This document shows, piece after piece, positions 17,895-28,809 of a DNA stretch of 64,000 bases. The notes under the pieces were generated by a model. It saw nothing but the letters and a program-made list of their open reading frames with translations. It had not been told where the DNA came from and searched no databases. Both the position numbers and the translations under genes were made by a program. Origin of the DNA: Limnohabitans sp. 2KL-27 (GTDB lineage: Bacteria; Pseudomonadota; Gammaproteobacteria; Burkholderiales; Burkholderiaceae_C); assembly GCF_001269345.1 (NCBI RefSeq), contig NZ_CXOP01000002.1, forward strand, positions 744,853-808,852. The letters run 5' to 3'. Numbering within the stretch: the first letter of the stretch is position 1; each line of letters begins with the position of its first letter.

Positions 17895-18922
17895 GCTGCT
17901 TCCTTCATCTGACGTTGCTGTTGTTTCTTGGCGTGGGCCAGGGCCGCTTCGCGCACCCAAGCGCCGTCGTTCCAGGCCTTGACGCGGGCACCCAGGCGCT
18001 CCTTGTTGCAGGGGCCGTTGCCGTTCACGGTGGCCCAGAACTCGTCCCAGTCAATCTGGCCGTAGTCGTGCTGACCCCGCGCTTCGTTCCATTTCAGGTC
18101 CGGGTCTGGCAGGGTCACGCCCAGCACCTTGGCTTGGGGGACGGTGGCATCCACGAATTTTTGGCGCAGGTCGTCGTTGCTGATGCGCTTGATGCCCCAG
18201 CGCATGCCTTGCGCGCTGTTGGGGCTGTCGGCGTCAGGCGGACCGAACATGGCCAAGCATTTCCACCACCAGCGGTTCACCGCGTCTTGCACCATGGCTT
18301 TTTGTTCGGCGGTGCCTTGCATCATCACCAGGAGGGCTTCGTAGCCTTGGCGCTGGTGGAAGGATTCCTCCTTGCACACACGCACCATGGCGCGGGCGTA
18401 GGGGCCGTATGAGCAGCGGCAAAGGGGCACCTGGTTCATGATGGCTGCGCCATCGACCAGCCAGCCGACCACGCCCACATCGGCCCAGTTGAGCGTGGGG
18501 TAGTTGAAGATGGAGCTGTATTTCGCCTTGCCGGTGTGCAGCGCGTCCAGCATTTGGTCGCGGCTGGTGCCCAGCGTTTCGGCGGCGCTGTACAGGTACA
18601 GGCCGTGGCCGGCTTCGTCTTGCACTTTGGCGATCAAAATCGTTTTGCGCTTCAGGCTGGGGGCGCGGCTGATCCAGTTGCCTTCAGGCAACATGCCCAC
18701 GATTTCGCTGTGCGCGTGCTGGCTGATCTGGCGCACCAAGGTTTTGCGGTAGGCCTCGGGCATCCACTCGCGCGGCTCGATGCGGCCATCGGCATCGATG
18801 CGGGCGTCAAACGCGGCTTGCAGTGCGGCGTTTTGTGCGCTCAGGGCTTGGGGGACGGCCTTCAGACCGGCCGACTTGGCGTCATCGGATGCGTCCGGGA
18901 CGCTGAAAGATTGCGTGTACAT
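17891..18922 (-). CDS. paaA: Phenylacetyl-CoA epoxidase catalytic subunit PaaA
   Basis: PaaA carries the diiron centre that epoxidises the aromatic ring of phenylacetyl-CoA. Ligand motifs are visible in [13 protein letters not shown] and [15 protein letters not shown]. The start chosen is ATG 18922 (MYTQSFSV), after GGAGAA, giving 343 residues; an in-frame start at 18940 is also open. It is first in the operon, 57 bp from a perfect palindromic operator. The rest of the pathway (paaG, paaZ, paaK) is not in the window. Confidence 0.97.
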   Translation of the reverse strand: MYTQSFSVPDASDDAKSAGLKAVPQALSAQNAALQAAFDARIDADGRIEPREWMPEAYRKTLVRQISQHAHSEIVGMLPEGNWISRAPSLKRKTILIAKVQDEAGHGLYLYSAAETLGTSRDQMLDALHTGKAKYSSIFNYPTLNWADVGVVGWLVDGAAIMNQVPLCRCSYGPYARAMVRVCKEESFHQRQGYEALLVMMQGTAEQKAMVQDAVNRWWWKCLAMFGPPDADSPNSAQGMRWGIKRISNDDLRQKFVDATVPQAKVLGVTLPDPDLKWNEARGQHDYGQIDWDEFWATVNGNGPCNKERLGARVKAWNDGAWVREAALAHAKKQQQRQMKEAA

Positions 18923-18970
18923 AGGCTTCTCCTGCGCCAAACAGGATGGAATGATCGCGGCGCGGGTGCC

Positions 18971-19005
18971 AGTATACCCATTAACCGACCGTGCGGTCGG
19001 TTAAT
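18971..19005 (-). promoter_or_regulatory. paa operon promoter with TetR-type operator
   Basis: A 26-bp perfect palindrome at 18980-19005 has half-sites ATTAACCGACCG around a 2-bp centre. The inner ACCGACCG-NN-CGGTCGGT form is what I recall for PaaR, the TetR repressor of betaproteobacterial paa genes. On the minus strand TATACT (18971-18976) gives a -10 box, so the palindrome covers the -35 region. No paaR gene is adjacent. Confidence 0.8.
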
Positions 19006-19091
19006 CTCAGCCCCCTGCGCTCAGGTCTTTCCCTGATCCCTGTGTTTTTCACAGGAAACGCCGGCTTCAGCACGCCCATGTCCAAGACCAT

Positions 19092-19979
19092 TCAGGAGGA
19101 TTCAACGGCCCAGTTTTTCCCCGATCCCCGCGCCAAGGCGGGGCCGACGACATCCAGCGCCTGGCGGATCTGGTCTTTCAGGGTGAAGGGCGGGTTGATG
19201 ACGAACATGCCGCTGGCCACCAAGCCGCCTTCGTCACCTGGGCCACGACCGATCGCCAGCGTGGCGTTGAGCCAGGGCTTTTGGGACTGGTTGGCCAAGG
19301 TGCGCAAGCGTTTGGGCAGGTCGTGCGCCTCAGGGCGCGGGATGATCGGGTACCAGACCAGGTAGGTGCCCGTCGAAAAGCGCTTGAGGTATTCTTGGAT
19401 GACGTTGGCGACTTTGCTGTAATCCGACTTGATCTCGTAGCTGGGATCGATCAAAACCATGGCCCTCTTGGAGCCGGTGGCCGAGGGCGGTGGGGGGAGC
19501 AGCTTTTTGAGGGCCTCAAAGCCGTCTTCGCGGCTGACGGTGACCGTGCGTCCGGCTTCGAGCTGGGCGATGTTGGACATCAGCGCTTTGCTGTCGGTGG
19601 GGTGCAACTCGAACAAGCGCAAGCGGTCGCGCGATTCGTGGCGCATCAGGCGGTGCATCAAAAAGGGTGAGCCCGGGTAGATTTTGGCCTGACCGTTGGG
19701 GTTGAAGCTGGCGATCTGTTCCAGATAGTCCTGCACGGGCTCGGGCAGGTTGTCCAGCTTTTCGGCAGCGCCCAGCAGTTTGAACAGGCCATCCTCGGCT
19801 TCGGCCCCTTTTTGAGAGTAATCGCCATCCAGGCGGTACAAGCCGGCCCCGGCATGGGTGTCAATCAGGGTGATGCCGGCCTCTTTTTGCATGAGGTGGC
19901 GCAGGGTGGCGAGCAAGGTGATGTGTTTGAGCACATCGGCATGGTTGCCTGCGTGGAAAGCGTGTCGGTAACTGAACAT
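19092..19979 (-). CDS. rlmJ: 23S rRNA (adenine(2030)-N6)-methyltransferase
   Basis: This 295-residue cytoplasmic enzyme methylates A2030 of 23S rRNA. The start is ATG 19979 (MFSYRHAFHAGNHADVLKH), the conserved RlmJ N-terminus. The SAM region is TLIDTHAGAGLYRLD, and the catalytic motif is LIDPSYEIKSDY, which follows the DPPY pattern with Ser in place of the second Pro. GMFVINPPF lies near the C-terminus. The larger frame extending to 20165 crosses the rplM promoter and leader and is not supported. Confidence 0.93.
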   Translation of the reverse strand: MFSYRHAFHAGNHADVLKHITLLATLRHLMQKEAGITLIDTHAGAGLYRLDGDYSQKGAEAEDGLFKLLGAAEKLDNLPEPVQDYLEQIASFNPNGQAKIYPGSPFLMHRLMRHESRDRLRLFELHPTDSKALMSNIAQLEAGRTVTVSREDGFEALKKLLPPPPSATGSKRAMVLIDPSYEIKSDYSKVANVIQEYLKRFSTGTYLVWYPIIPRPEAHDLPKRLRTLANQSQKPWLNATLAIGRGPGDEGGLVASGMFVINPPFTLKDQIRQALDVVGPALARGSGKNWAVESS

Positions 19980-20000
19980 CCGTCGATGGTAACCAATAAC

Positions 20001-20029
20001 TTCTGCATGTCCTTGATTTTTCGTATAAT
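20001..20029 (+). promoter_or_regulatory. Promoter of the rplM-rpsI operon
   Basis: A perfect -10 TATAAT at 20024-20029 stands 17 bp after a weak -35 TTCTGC at 20001-20006. This is the best consensus promoter in the window and is right for a ribosomal protein operon. Confidence 0.75.
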
Positions 20030-20035
20030 GGCAGG

Positions 20036-20176
20036 CTTCGCAGCGATTTTGTGGCCCCGCGGCGAAGACGCCCATACCCGAAAAGGTACAAGCAAGCTCC
20101 CACCTAAGAGGTTCCCAACAGAGGAACACCGACCGTGGAAAAGGGCCCGACAAACCTTTCTTCAAAGAGAAAACTC
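20036..20176 (+). promoter_or_regulatory. Long 5' leader of rplM
   Basis: About 140 nt separate the predicted transcription start from the rplM ATG. Two hairpins are visible: CTTCGC (20036-20041) with GCGAAG (20062-20067), and GTTCC (20111-20115) with GGAAC (20123-20127). Autogenous leaders are known for L13 operons in other bacteria; a regulatory role here is inference. Confidence 0.4.
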
Positions 20177-20608
20177 ATGACAACAACTTTCAGCGCCAAA
20201 CCCGCTGAGGTCGTGCACGAGTGGTTTGTGATTGACGCGACCGACAAGGTCCTCGGACGAGTAGCCAGCGAAGTTGCTCTCCGTTTGCGCGGCAAACACA
20301 AGGCCATTTACACGCCTCACGTCGACACCGGTGACTTCATCGTCATCATCAATGCTGCCCAGCTCAAAGTGACGGGCACCAAGACCATCGACAAAGTGTA
20401 TTACCGTCACTCGGGCTATCCCGGCGGTATCACTGCAACCAACTTCCGCGACATGCAAGCCAAGCACCCCGGCCGCGCACTCGAGAAGGCTGTCAAGGGC
20501 ATGCTGCCCAAGGGCCCACTCGGTTACGCCATGATCAAGAAACTCAAGGTGTATGGCGGCGCAGAGCACCCACACACCGCCCAACAGCCTAAAGTGCTGG
20601 ACATCTAA
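20177..20608 (+). CDS. rplM: 50S ribosomal protein L13
   Basis: L13 (143 residues) is an early-assembly protein of the large subunit that binds 23S rRNA. It shows [51 protein letters not shown] and [18 protein letters not shown]. The ATG at 20177 gives the usual N-terminus; an ATG at 20135 upstream is not needed. Eleven bases separate it from rpsI. Confidence 0.98.
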   Translation: MTTTFSAKPAEVVHEWFVIDATDKVLGRVASEVALRLRGKHKAIYTPHVDTGDFIVIINAAQLKVTGTKTIDKVYYRHSGYPGGITATNFRDMQAKHPGRALEKAVKGMLPKGPLGYAMIKKLKVYGGAEHPHTAQQPKVLDI

Positions 20609-20619
20609 GGAGCCTTGAG

Positions 20620-21012
20620 ATGATTGGTGAATGGAACAATGGCACAGGCCGTCGCAAATCCAGCGTCGCCCGCGTGTTTCTGAAAAAAGGCACTGGCAAG
20701 ATCACGGTCAACGGCAAGGACATCCAAGCCTACTTCGGCCGCGAGACTTCGATCATGATCGCCAAGCAACCCCTCATGTTGACCAACCATGCCGAAACTT
20801 TCGACATCATGATCAACGTGCACGGCGGTGGCGAATCCGGTCAAGCCGGCGCATCGCGCCACGGCATCACCCGCGCCCTGATTGACTACGATGCTTCGCT
20901 CAAGCCTATGCTGAGCCAAGCTGGTTTCGTCACCCGCGACGCCCGTGAAGTCGAACGTAAAAAGGTTGGCTTGCACTCCGCTCGTCGCCGCAAGCAGTTC
21001 TCCAAGCGTTAA
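20620..21012 (+). CDS. rpsI: 30S ribosomal protein S9
   Basis: S9 (130 residues) reaches the ribosomal P site with its basic C-terminal tail. It shows [46 protein letters not shown] and the tail [17 protein letters not shown]. It is the second gene of the operon and a strong terminator follows. Confidence 0.98.
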   Translation: MIGEWNNGTGRRKSSVARVFLKKGTGKITVNGKDIQAYFGRETSIMIAKQPLMLTNHAETFDIMINVHGGGESGQAGASRHGITRALIDYDASLKPMLSQAGFVTRDAREVERKKVGLHSARRRKQFSKR

Positions 21013-21032
21013 TCCGCTTCGCCTGTTTGGTC

Positions 21033-21067
21033 AAAAAGCCGCTTCGGTTCGCCGCAGCGGCTTTTTG
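21033..21067 (+). terminator. Rho-independent terminator after rpsI
   Basis: AAAAAGCCGCT and AGCGGCTTTTT form the stem around a short GC-rich loop, ending in a run of T residues. Confidence 0.9.
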
Positions 21068-21148
21068 TTTGGGCGCTTAAGGTTTGAAAAGCCCATGAGC
21101 CCAGTAGCGTTACTGGGCAGGCTTGGCGGTAATTCCCGACCAGCGCGC

Positions 21149-21154
21149 TATACT
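21149..21154 (+). promoter_or_regulatory. Putative -10 element for erpA
   Basis: TATACT lies 27 bp before the erpA start. A TTGGCG at 21123-21128 is the nearest -35 candidate, but the 20-bp spacing is long. Confidence 0.45.
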
Positions 21155-21180
21155 ATTTGGCATTGAACCGGAGAAACACC

Positions 21181-21546
21181 ATGAGCGCTGTTGCTGAAAA
21201 TATCCAGACCGAAATGCCTGAACCGATTGTCTTCACCGACAGCGCGGCCGCCAAGGTGGCCGACCTGATTGCCGAAGAGGGCAATCCTGAACTGAAGCTG
21301 CGCGTGTTTGTCCAAGGTGGTGGCTGCTCAGGCTTCCAGTACGGCTTCACCTTCGATGAAATCACCAACGAAGACGACACCACCATGAGCAAAAATGGCG
21401 TGTCCTTGCTCATCGACGCCATGAGCTACCAGTACCTCATTGGTGCAGAGATCGACTACAAGGAAGATTTGCAGGGTGCCCAGTTCGTCATCAAGAACCC
21501 GAATGCCACCTCCACCTGTGGTTGCGGCTCGTCTTTCTCGACCTGA
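21181..21546 (+). CDS. erpA: Iron-sulfur cluster insertion protein ErpA
   Basis: ErpA is an A-type carrier that hands iron-sulfur clusters to apoproteins. The 121-residue protein begins at ATG 21181, after GGAGA. The three ligand cysteines are visible in [11 protein letters not shown] and in TCGCGSSF near the C-terminus. It stands alone behind its own promoter and converges on anmK. Confidence 0.96.
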   Translation: MSAVAENIQTEMPEPIVFTDSAAAKVADLIAEEGNPELKLRVFVQGGGCSGFQYGFTFDEITNEDDTTMSKNGVSLLIDAMSYQYLIGAEIDYKEDLQGAQFVIKNPNATSTCGCGSSFST

Positions 21547-21557
21547 TGGGCGATATT

Positions 21558-21574
21558 GGTCAGCTGGGCTGACC
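21558..21574. terminator. Weak hairpin between erpA and anmK
   Basis: GGTCAGC and GCTGACC form a 7-bp stem with a TGG loop in the 33-bp gap between the convergent genes. There is no clear T run, so terminator function is uncertain. Confidence 0.4.
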
Positions 21575-21579
21575 TTGAA

Positions 21580-22719
21580 TCAACGGGGGTAGATCGCCCC
21601 CAGCACACGGGCGCCTTGGGCGCCCGTGACGCTTGGCAGACTTGACGTTTCGCGTCGCACAGTTTTGAAGGCCAGCCAGGCAAAGGCGGCGGCCTCCACT
21701 TGCAAAGGGGGCAAGCCCCTCTGCTCACTGTTGATCACCTGCACAGCTGGCAAATGGTGGGCCAAGCGACGCATCAAATGGCTGTTCAAGGCGCCACCTC
21801 CACACACAATCAGCGTCTGTGCGTCGGCCGCATGGTCCACAACATCCTTGGCGCAAGCCAGTGCCGTGAATTCGGTCAGTGTGGCCTGAACGTCTTGAGC
21901 AGCCAGCAACGCCTTGGGCAAGCGTGCCTGCAACCAAGTCGGGTTGAACAGGTCACGCCCTGTACTTTTTGGGGGGGCCCGGTGCAAAAAGCCCTCGTTC
22001 ATCAAGTCTTCCAACAATCCTGGCAAAACACGGCCCTCGGCTGCCCAGGCACCACCGCGGTCAAATGCGGCCCCTGTGTGCGTGGCGCACCAATGGTCCA
22101 TGAGCGCGTTGCCCGGCCCGCAGTCCCAGCCGAGGACGTCACCCCTTGGCCGAAGCACACTGAGGTTGGAGATGCCGCCGATGTTGAGCACGGCCACTGT
22201 CGTATCCGTGCGCCCGAAGACGCCTTGGTGAAAAGCGGGTACCAGCGGTGCGCCTTGTCCGCCTGCCGCCAGATCACGGCTGCGAAAGTCGGCGACCACG
22301 TCGATGCGGGTCAGCTCAGCGAGCAGGGACGGGTTGATCAGCTGCAGTGTGTAGCCCACAGCCTCAATGCCGCTGGCAGCATTGCCATCGAACTCCAGTG
22401 GGCGATGGCGCACGGTTTGCCCATGCGCCCCTACGGCAGCGATGTCCTTGGCCTGCAAGCCGCTTTGTTGCAACAAAGCGTGAACCACTCCGGCGTAGAG
22501 GCGGGCAATTTGGTTGCCCGCCAAAGCGCTGCGGTGCAGTTCATCCGGTCCACTCTGATTCAGAGCCAGGAGCTCGGTTTTGAAGGGGCTCTCGAAAGCC
22601 AAAAAGGCATGCGCCTGAACTTCCACATGACCCTGTGCGTTGATCTGGGCCAGCACGCCATCGACGCCATCCAAGGATGTGCCGGACATCAGGCCAATGA
22701 AATGATCAATCGTTTGCAT
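21580..22719 (-). CDS. anmK: Anhydro-N-acetylmuramic acid kinase
   Basis: AnmK phosphorylates and opens 1,6-anhydro-MurNAc so that cell-wall sugar is recycled to MurNAc-6-phosphate. The family signature FIGLMSGTSLDGVDGVLAQI opens the protein. AAVGAHGQTVRHRP, LNIGGISNLSVL, DCGPGNALMD and VCGGGALNSHLM follow. ATG 22719 gives 379 residues with the standard N-terminus. A TTG at 22746 has a better upstream AAGGGG and would add nine residues, so either could be used. Confidence 0.94.
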   Translation of the reverse strand: MQTIDHFIGLMSGTSLDGVDGVLAQINAQGHVEVQAHAFLAFESPFKTELLALNQSGPDELHRSALAGNQIARLYAGVVHALLQQSGLQAKDIAAVGAHGQTVRHRPLEFDGNAASGIEAVGYTLQLINPSLLAELTRIDVVADFRSRDLAAGGQGAPLVPAFHQGVFGRTDTTVAVLNIGGISNLSVLRPRGDVLGWDCGPGNALMDHWCATHTGAAFDRGGAWAAEGRVLPGLLEDLMNEGFLHRAPPKSTGRDLFNPTWLQARLPKALLAAQDVQATLTEFTALACAKDVVDHAADAQTLIVCGGGALNSHLMRRLAHHLPAVQVINSEQRGLPPLQVEAAAFAWLAFKTVRRETSSLPSVTGAQGARVLGAIYPR

Positions 22720-22786
22720 GGGTGTCAATGGTGCACGGTGGTCCAAGTACCCCTTTGGCGGTCAAAGCGTCTTCAGGGATGGCCAG

Positions 22787-22808
22787 AAAAAAGGGCCTTG
22801 CGGCCCTT
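22787..22808 (-). terminator. Terminator after the M23 peptidase gene
   Basis: Read on the minus strand, AAGGGCC-GCAA-GGCCCTT is followed by TTTTTT, a canonical intrinsic terminator just below the peptidase stop. Confidence 0.88.
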
Positions 22809-22813
22809 GGAGA

Positions 22814-24283
22814 TCACTGTGCGGTCACTTCCCGCATTTGTGCGGCAGCCAAAAGCTGTGTTCTGGCCTGCTCGGCCACCAATTTGAACCGCGCCATGGC
22901 AGCGGGGCTCAGCGGCACGCTTTGGGCTTGCTGAATCACTTTTTGTGGGTCAACGTGGGTGCCATTCACGCGAAATTCGAAGTGCAGGTGAGGGCCCGTA
23001 GACCACCCTGTAGAACCAACGGCACCAATGGTCTGACCTTTTTGAACGGTCTGTCCCTTGCGCACCTGGATGCGGCTGAGGTGGGCATAAACGGTGGAGT
23101 GGTTGTTGCCATGGCGAACAATGACCATGTTGCCATAGCCACCCTGAACGCCTGCGAATTCGACCACACCGTCACCCACAGTCTGAGCAGGAGTGCCCGT
23201 TGGGGCTGCGTAATCTACGCCCAAGTGGGCTTTCATGGTTTGAAAGATCGGGTGCAGGCGCATGGCAAAACCACTGGTCTTGCGTGAGAAGGCCACAGGC
23301 GACGCCAAGTAGGTTCGGCTCAGGCTTTTGCCGTCCATGCTGTAGTAATTGCCTTTTTGACCTGGTTCCTGATGCCACACGGCTTCATAAGTCTTGTTGC
23401 CGTTGTTGAATTCGGCGGTCAATACGCGACCGGTACGCACCGGCTCCCCGTCGGCCTCCAGCACCTCGTAGACGACAGAAAACCGAGCGCCTTTGCGCAA
23501 AGTGCGGTGAAAGTCGATCTGGTTGGAAAAAATCTGGGTCAATTGGCTGATGACGGCATCTGGCAAACGGGCCTCGTCTGCAGCGTCATACAGGGAGCTG
23601 GACACTGTACCGCCGGTCATGCGCAGGCTGGTGTTCATGGGGGATGTTTCCAGCGCGGCCTGCAGGCCATCGGCCGTGCGTTTGATGGCCAGCCGTTGGA
23701 AAAAGGTGTCGGTCTCGTTGTTGAGCCAGCGGACATTGAGCTTGATCAGGCGCTGTTGGCCATCGGCTTCGGCCACCACGGAGCGACCCGCTTGCTTCAG
23801 CGCTTGTTTGGCCAAGGGGTTCTTGCGCAAATAAGCGGCAGCCTCCGGGTCAACCAGCCCCAAACGGCGCAGCAAACTCTCAGGCGTGTCAGAGGCGCGC
23901 GTGCTGTCTGTGCGCAACAGGCTCAACTGGATCAGGTCGAGCGCTTGGGCTTGCTCTTGCAGTTTGGCGATTTTTACAGGGACGGTGACCGTGACCACAG
24001 GCTGTTCGGCGATGTCAGGCCCCAGGTTGGCGATGGCAAAGGCACCGCCGCCGCCAGCCAGCAAAACAGAGGCCAATGTGGCGCTGATGGTTTTGGGGTG
24101 ACGGGCCAGCCATTGAGCGAAAGCCTGCAACCCATTGACCAATTGGGGATGTTGGCCATCCAGCCAGTTCAACGTGCGCTGAACGACCACGAGCACCGCA
24201 CCCAGCACGGCGGTGCAAAGGAACAGGAAGCCAACCAACAAAGAGACCAGTCGAGACTGGATGGAAGCGAGAAATTGCATCAA
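22814..24283 (-). CDS. M23-family (LytM/MepM-like) peptidoglycan endopeptidase
   Basis: This 489-residue envelope protein should cut peptide cross-links in murein. Two hydrophobic segments (residues ~12-35 and ~66-86) anchor or export it. The C-terminal LytM domain has the zinc residues in MKAHLGVDYAAP (HxxxD) and GPHLHFEFRVNG (HxH), so it should be active. The middle part carries the helical and OapA-like region found in MepM/YebA proteins. A strong terminator follows. It is divergent from tyrS and next to the recycling kinase anmK. Confidence 0.9.
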   Translation of the reverse strand: MMQFLASIQSRLVSLLVGFLFLCTAVLGAVLVVVQRTLNWLDGQHPQLVNGLQAFAQWLARHPKTISATLASVLLAGGGGAFAIANLGPDIAEQPVVTVTVPVKIAKLQEQAQALDLIQLSLLRTDSTRASDTPESLLRRLGLVDPEAAAYLRKNPLAKQALKQAGRSVVAEADGQQRLIKLNVRWLNNETDTFFQRLAIKRTADGLQAALETSPMNTSLRMTGGTVSSSLYDAADEARLPDAVISQLTQIFSNQIDFHRTLRKGARFSVVYEVLEADGEPVRTGRVLTAEFNNGNKTYEAVWHQEPGQKGNYYSMDGKSLSRTYLASPVAFSRKTSGFAMRLHPIFQTMKAHLGVDYAAPTGTPAQTVGDGVVEFAGVQGGYGNMVIVRHGNNHSTVYAHLSRIQVRKGQTVQKGQTIGAVGSTGWSTGPHLHFEFRVNGTHVDPQKVIQQAQSVPLSPAAMARFKLVAEQARTQLLAAAQMREVTAQ

Positions 24284-24424
24284 TTCAGGGGAGTTTCGCG
24301 CCGCCTTTCGTTGAAGCGATAGGAAGGCACGATCTGCAAAGTCAGGCCGCCCCTAAAATGGGCGACTTGAGGATATTGGGCCATTGTACTGGTCTATACC
24401 CATTTGACTTTAGAAAAAACCCTT

Positions 24425-25657
24425 ATGAATCAAGCGCCTGTTACAAAATTTCCGGTCACGGACAAGACCCTGAACGCCATGGAGGTCACCTTGCGGGGGA
24501 GTGAGGAGCTGATTCCCAAGGAGGACTGGCTGCAAAAACTGGCCAAATCCGAGGCCACAGGGGTGCCTTTGCGCATCAAACTGGGCTTGGACCCGACGGC
24601 GCCCGACATCCACATCGGCCACACCGTGGTGCTCAATAAAATGCGCCAGCTGCAGGATCTGGGTCACCAAGTGATCTTTTTGATCGGCGACTTCACCAGC
24701 CTGATCGGGGACCCGTCGGGCCGCAACAGCACCCGCCCACCGCTGACGCCCGAGCAGATCAAGGCCAACGCCGAAACTTATTACAAGCAAGCCAGTTTGG
24801 TGCTGGACCCCTCTAAAACAGAGATTCGCTACAACAGTGAGTGGTCACTACCATTGGGCTCCATGGGCATGATTCAGCTGGCCGCCAAGTACACCGTGGC
24901 GCGCATGATGGAACGCAATGACTTCCATGACCGCTTCAAGGCCGGCACACCGATTTCGGTGCACGAGTTCCTGTACCCGCTCATGCAGGGCTATGACTCG
25001 GTCGCGCTCAAGAGTGACTTGGAGCTCGGCGGCACGGACCAGAAGTTCAACCTGTTGATGGGCCGTCACTTGCAGGCCGAATACGGCCAAGAGCCGCAGT
25101 GCATCCTGACCATGCCGCTGCTCGAGGGCCTGGACGGGGTGGACAAGATGTCCAAGTCCAAGAACAACTATATTGGCATTGCCGAAGAACCCAACACCAT
25201 GTTTGCCAAGGTGCTCAGCATTTCGGACACCTTGATGTGGCGCTGGTACACCCTGCTGTCCTTCAAGTCGATGGCCGAGATCGAGGCGCTGAAAAAAGAA
25301 GTCGAAGGCGGACGCAACCCCAAGGACGCCAAGGTCATGCTGGCCAAGGAAATTACGGCACGGTTTCACAGCGCAGCCGCTGCCGATGTGGCCGAGCAGG
25401 ATTTCATCAACCGCAGCAAGGGCGGCGTGCCCGACGACATCCCCGAGGTCAGCTTGTCGGGCGCACCCATGGGTATTGGCGCCTTGCTCAAATCTGCGGG
25501 CCTGGCCCCCTCCACCACCGAAGCTGGGCGCCTGATTGACGGGGGCGGTGTGCGCGTGGACTCCAGCGTGGTCAGCGACAAGGGCCTGAAACTCGAAGCC
25601 GGGACCTACGTGGTGCAGGTGGGCAAGCGCAAATTTGCCAAGGTCACGCTGGCTTGA
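24425..25657 (+). CDS. tyrS: Tyrosyl-tRNA synthetase
   Basis: This class I synthetase charges tRNA-Tyr. The 410-residue protein shows [18 protein letters not shown] (HIGH), the tyrosine-site region [20 protein letters not shown], the KMSKS loop in [11 protein letters not shown], and a C-terminal S4 RNA-binding domain. The start is ATG 24425; a TTG at 24404 lies upstream in frame. TAAAAT at 24354-24359 could be its -10 element. This is the long bacterial (TyrRZ-type) form. Confidence 0.97.
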   Translation: MNQAPVTKFPVTDKTLNAMEVTLRGSEELIPKEDWLQKLAKSEATGVPLRIKLGLDPTAPDIHIGHTVVLNKMRQLQDLGHQVIFLIGDFTSLIGDPSGRNSTRPPLTPEQIKANAETYYKQASLVLDPSKTEIRYNSEWSLPLGSMGMIQLAAKYTVARMMERNDFHDRFKAGTPISVHEFLYPLMQGYDSVALKSDLELGGTDQKFNLLMGRHLQAEYGQEPQCILTMPLLEGLDGVDKMSKSKNNYIGIAEEPNTMFAKVLSISDTLMWRWYTLLSFKSMAEIEALKKEVEGGRNPKDAKVMLAKEITARFHSAAAADVAEQDFINRSKGGVPDDIPEVSLSGAPMGIGALLKSAGLAPSTTEAGRLIDGGGVRVDSSVVSDKGLKLEAGTYVVQVGKRKFAKVTLA

Positions 25658-25706
25658 TCGGGGGCTGGCGCACGGACAGCTCTTGCACCGGGGGTATGCT
25701 GAGCCC

Positions 25707-26633
25707 ATGAAAAGATTCGACGTTTGGATGACGCCCACCCGAATGCTGTGGGCTTCTGTGGTGGTGGCGCTGGTGACCATCGCGCTCAAGACCGGTGCTT
25801 GGTGGCTCACTGGTTCGGTCGGTTTGCTGTCGGACGCCATGGAGTCATTGGTCAATCTGGCGAGTGCGGTGTTCGGCTTGATGATGGTGACCATCGCGGC
25901 GCGCCCTGCCGACGACGACCATCCTTATGGGCATCACAAGGCCGAGTATTTTTCTTCTGGCTTCGAGGGCATTTTGATCCTGGTCGCGGCTCTGGGCATC
26001 ATTTGGGTGGCCGTGCATCGCTTGTTTGACCCTCAGCCCATCGAGCAGGTTGGCTGGGGACTGGCCCTGTCGGTGGGCAGCTCGGCCCTGAACGGTTTTC
26101 TGGCGTGGTTGATGTTTCGTGCCGCCCATCAACACCGCTCGCTGGCGCTCGAAGCCGATGCCCGGCACCTGGTGACCGATGTTTGGACGTCGGCCGGCGT
26201 GGTGCTCGGCATTGTTTTGGTGAGCGTGAGCGGCTGGTTGTGGCTGGATGCGGTGGTCGCCATCGGCGTGGCCCTGAACATTCTGAAAGAAGGCTGGAGT
26301 TTGGTTTGGCGTTCTTCTCAGGGCTTGATGGACGAGGCATTGGAGCCCGAGGTTTTGGCCGATGTGCAGAAAGTCCTGGATGGTTTTGCGCACCAGCGCG
26401 GCGAGACCGAGATCATCCGCTTTGACCACCTGAACACCCGCAAAGCCGGGCAACGCCGTTTTGTGGATGTGCACATGCACATGCCTGCCAGTTGGACGCT
26501 GGGCCGGGCCGCCGCCTTGCGCGCCAGTGTGGAGCAGGCGCTGATGAGTGAGGTGCCTGGCTTGCGGGCCACCATCCAGCTTTTGCCCAGCGATGTGGAA
26601 GCGCACTTTGACGATGCCAGGGACTTGAAATGA
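25707..26633 (+). CDS. Cation diffusion facilitator family transporter
   Basis: This 308-residue inner-membrane antiporter has six predicted transmembrane helices and a cytoplasmic C-terminal domain, and should export a divalent metal such as Zn, Fe or Mn. The metal-binding residues of helix 2 are in [11 protein letters not shown], where the family has HxxxD or DxxxD, and those of helix 5 in [28 protein letters not shown] is the usual cytoplasmic loop. DxxxE in helix 2 with HxxxD in helix 5 differs from classical ZitB, so specificity is open. The stop overlaps dtd (ATGA). Confidence 0.92.
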   Translation: MKRFDVWMTPTRMLWASVVVALVTIALKTGAWWLTGSVGLLSDAMESLVNLASAVFGLMMVTIAARPADDDHPYGHHKAEYFSSGFEGILILVAALGIIWVAVHRLFDPQPIEQVGWGLALSVGSSALNGFLAWLMFRAAHQHRSLALEADARHLVTDVWTSAGVVLGIVLVSVSGWLWLDAVVAIGVALNILKEGWSLVWRSSQGLMDEALEPEVLADVQKVLDGFAHQRGETEIIRFDHLNTRKAGQRRFVDVHMHMPASWTLGRAAALRASVEQALMSEVPGLRATIQLLPSDVEAHFDDARDLK

Positions 26634-27073
26634 TCGCAGTGTTGCAACGGGTGAGCGAAGCCAGCGTGCACGTCGACGGGGCGGTGATCGGACAGATTGG
26701 CTCGGGCATGCTGGTGCTGCTGTGCGTTGAAAAAGGCGACACCGAAGCCGTGGCCGAGCGCATGTTGGCCAAGATGCTCAAGCTGCGCATCTTCAGTGAT
26801 GCGGCCGGCAAGATGAACCTGAGTGTGCAGGACGTGGGCGGTGGTTTGCTGGTGGTCAGCCAGTTCACCCTCGCCGCCGATCTTGCGGGGGGCAACCGCC
26901 CGAGCTTCACCCAAGCGGCTGCGCCGGAGGAAGGAAGGCGCTTGTACGAATACTTCGTGGCACAGGCCCAAAAAGCACACCCGGTGGTCCAAACGGGTCA
27001 GTTTGCTGCCGATATGAAAGTGGCGCTCATCAACGACGGTCCCATCACCATCCCGATGCGCATGACGGCTTGA
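26630..27073 (+). CDS. dtd: D-aminoacyl-tRNA deacylase
   Basis: Dtd removes D-amino acids wrongly loaded on tRNA. The 147-residue protein shows [17 protein letters not shown] at the N-terminus and the active-site motif VSQFTLAAD. The second motif is [10 protein letters not shown], where most members have a Gly-cisPro NGPVT-type loop; the GP pair is kept. Its ATG overlaps the stop of the cation transporter by 4 nt, so the two are co-translated. Confidence 0.95.
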   Translation: MIAVLQRVSEASVHVDGAVIGQIGSGMLVLLCVEKGDTEAVAERMLAKMLKLRIFSDAAGKMNLSVQDVGGGLLVVSQFTLAADLAGGNRPSFTQAAAPEEGRRLYEYFVAQAQKAHPVVQTGQFAADMKVALINDGPITIPMRMTA

Positions 27074-27107
27074 GTTGCTGCTCGGGGTGGGCAACGATAA
27101 TCCCTTT

Positions 27108-28517
<1,410 letters not shown>

Positions 28518-28540
28518 CCGTTTTGTCTTTTGCTGGGGTC

Positions 28541-28616
28541 GGTGAGTGAGGGGATGCGGCGGTCACCTCATGACGGGGTACCGAAAATCGGTGCCCGCCC
28601 CATCCCCTCACTCACC
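28541..28616 (+). repeat. Palindromic core-and-arm repeat, copy 5 (forward, subtype B)
   Basis: The arms at 28541-28564 and 28593-28616 pair over 24 nt with two mismatches. The core at 28565-28592 is the 28-nt subtype: CCTCAT, then CGG-GGTA-CCG, then AAAATCGGT. It lies 23 bp after the dbpA stop. Downstream, 28617-28723 contains CTGATTTTCGGTCAG at ~28649, a possible core remnant, and otherwise nothing recognisable. Confidence 0.88.
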
Positions 28617-28723
28617 TGAGTGGTTATTTGTGCAAGAGATCGGCGGTTGTTGACTGATTTTCGGTCAGAAGCTTGCAGGCCCGACGCGCCATAGATGCTC
28701 AGCGGGTTTTGAAAATGCACCAC

Positions 28724-28801
28724 GGCTTTGAATGGGGAGGGGCTGGGTGACGATTTTCGGTACCCCGTCATGAGGAACCCGGCCCCACCCAAACCAAAAC
28801 C
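28724..28801 (-). repeat. Palindromic core-and-arm repeat, copy 6 (reverse, subtype B)
   Basis: The core at 28749-28776 is the exact subtype B sequence in reverse orientation. The arms at 28724-28748 and 28777-28801 pair with about five mismatches, so this is the most decayed copy. With copy 5 it forms an oppositely oriented pair in the gap between convergent dbpA and ybeY, close to the ybeY stop. Confidence 0.85.
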
Positions 28802-28809
28802 TCACACAG

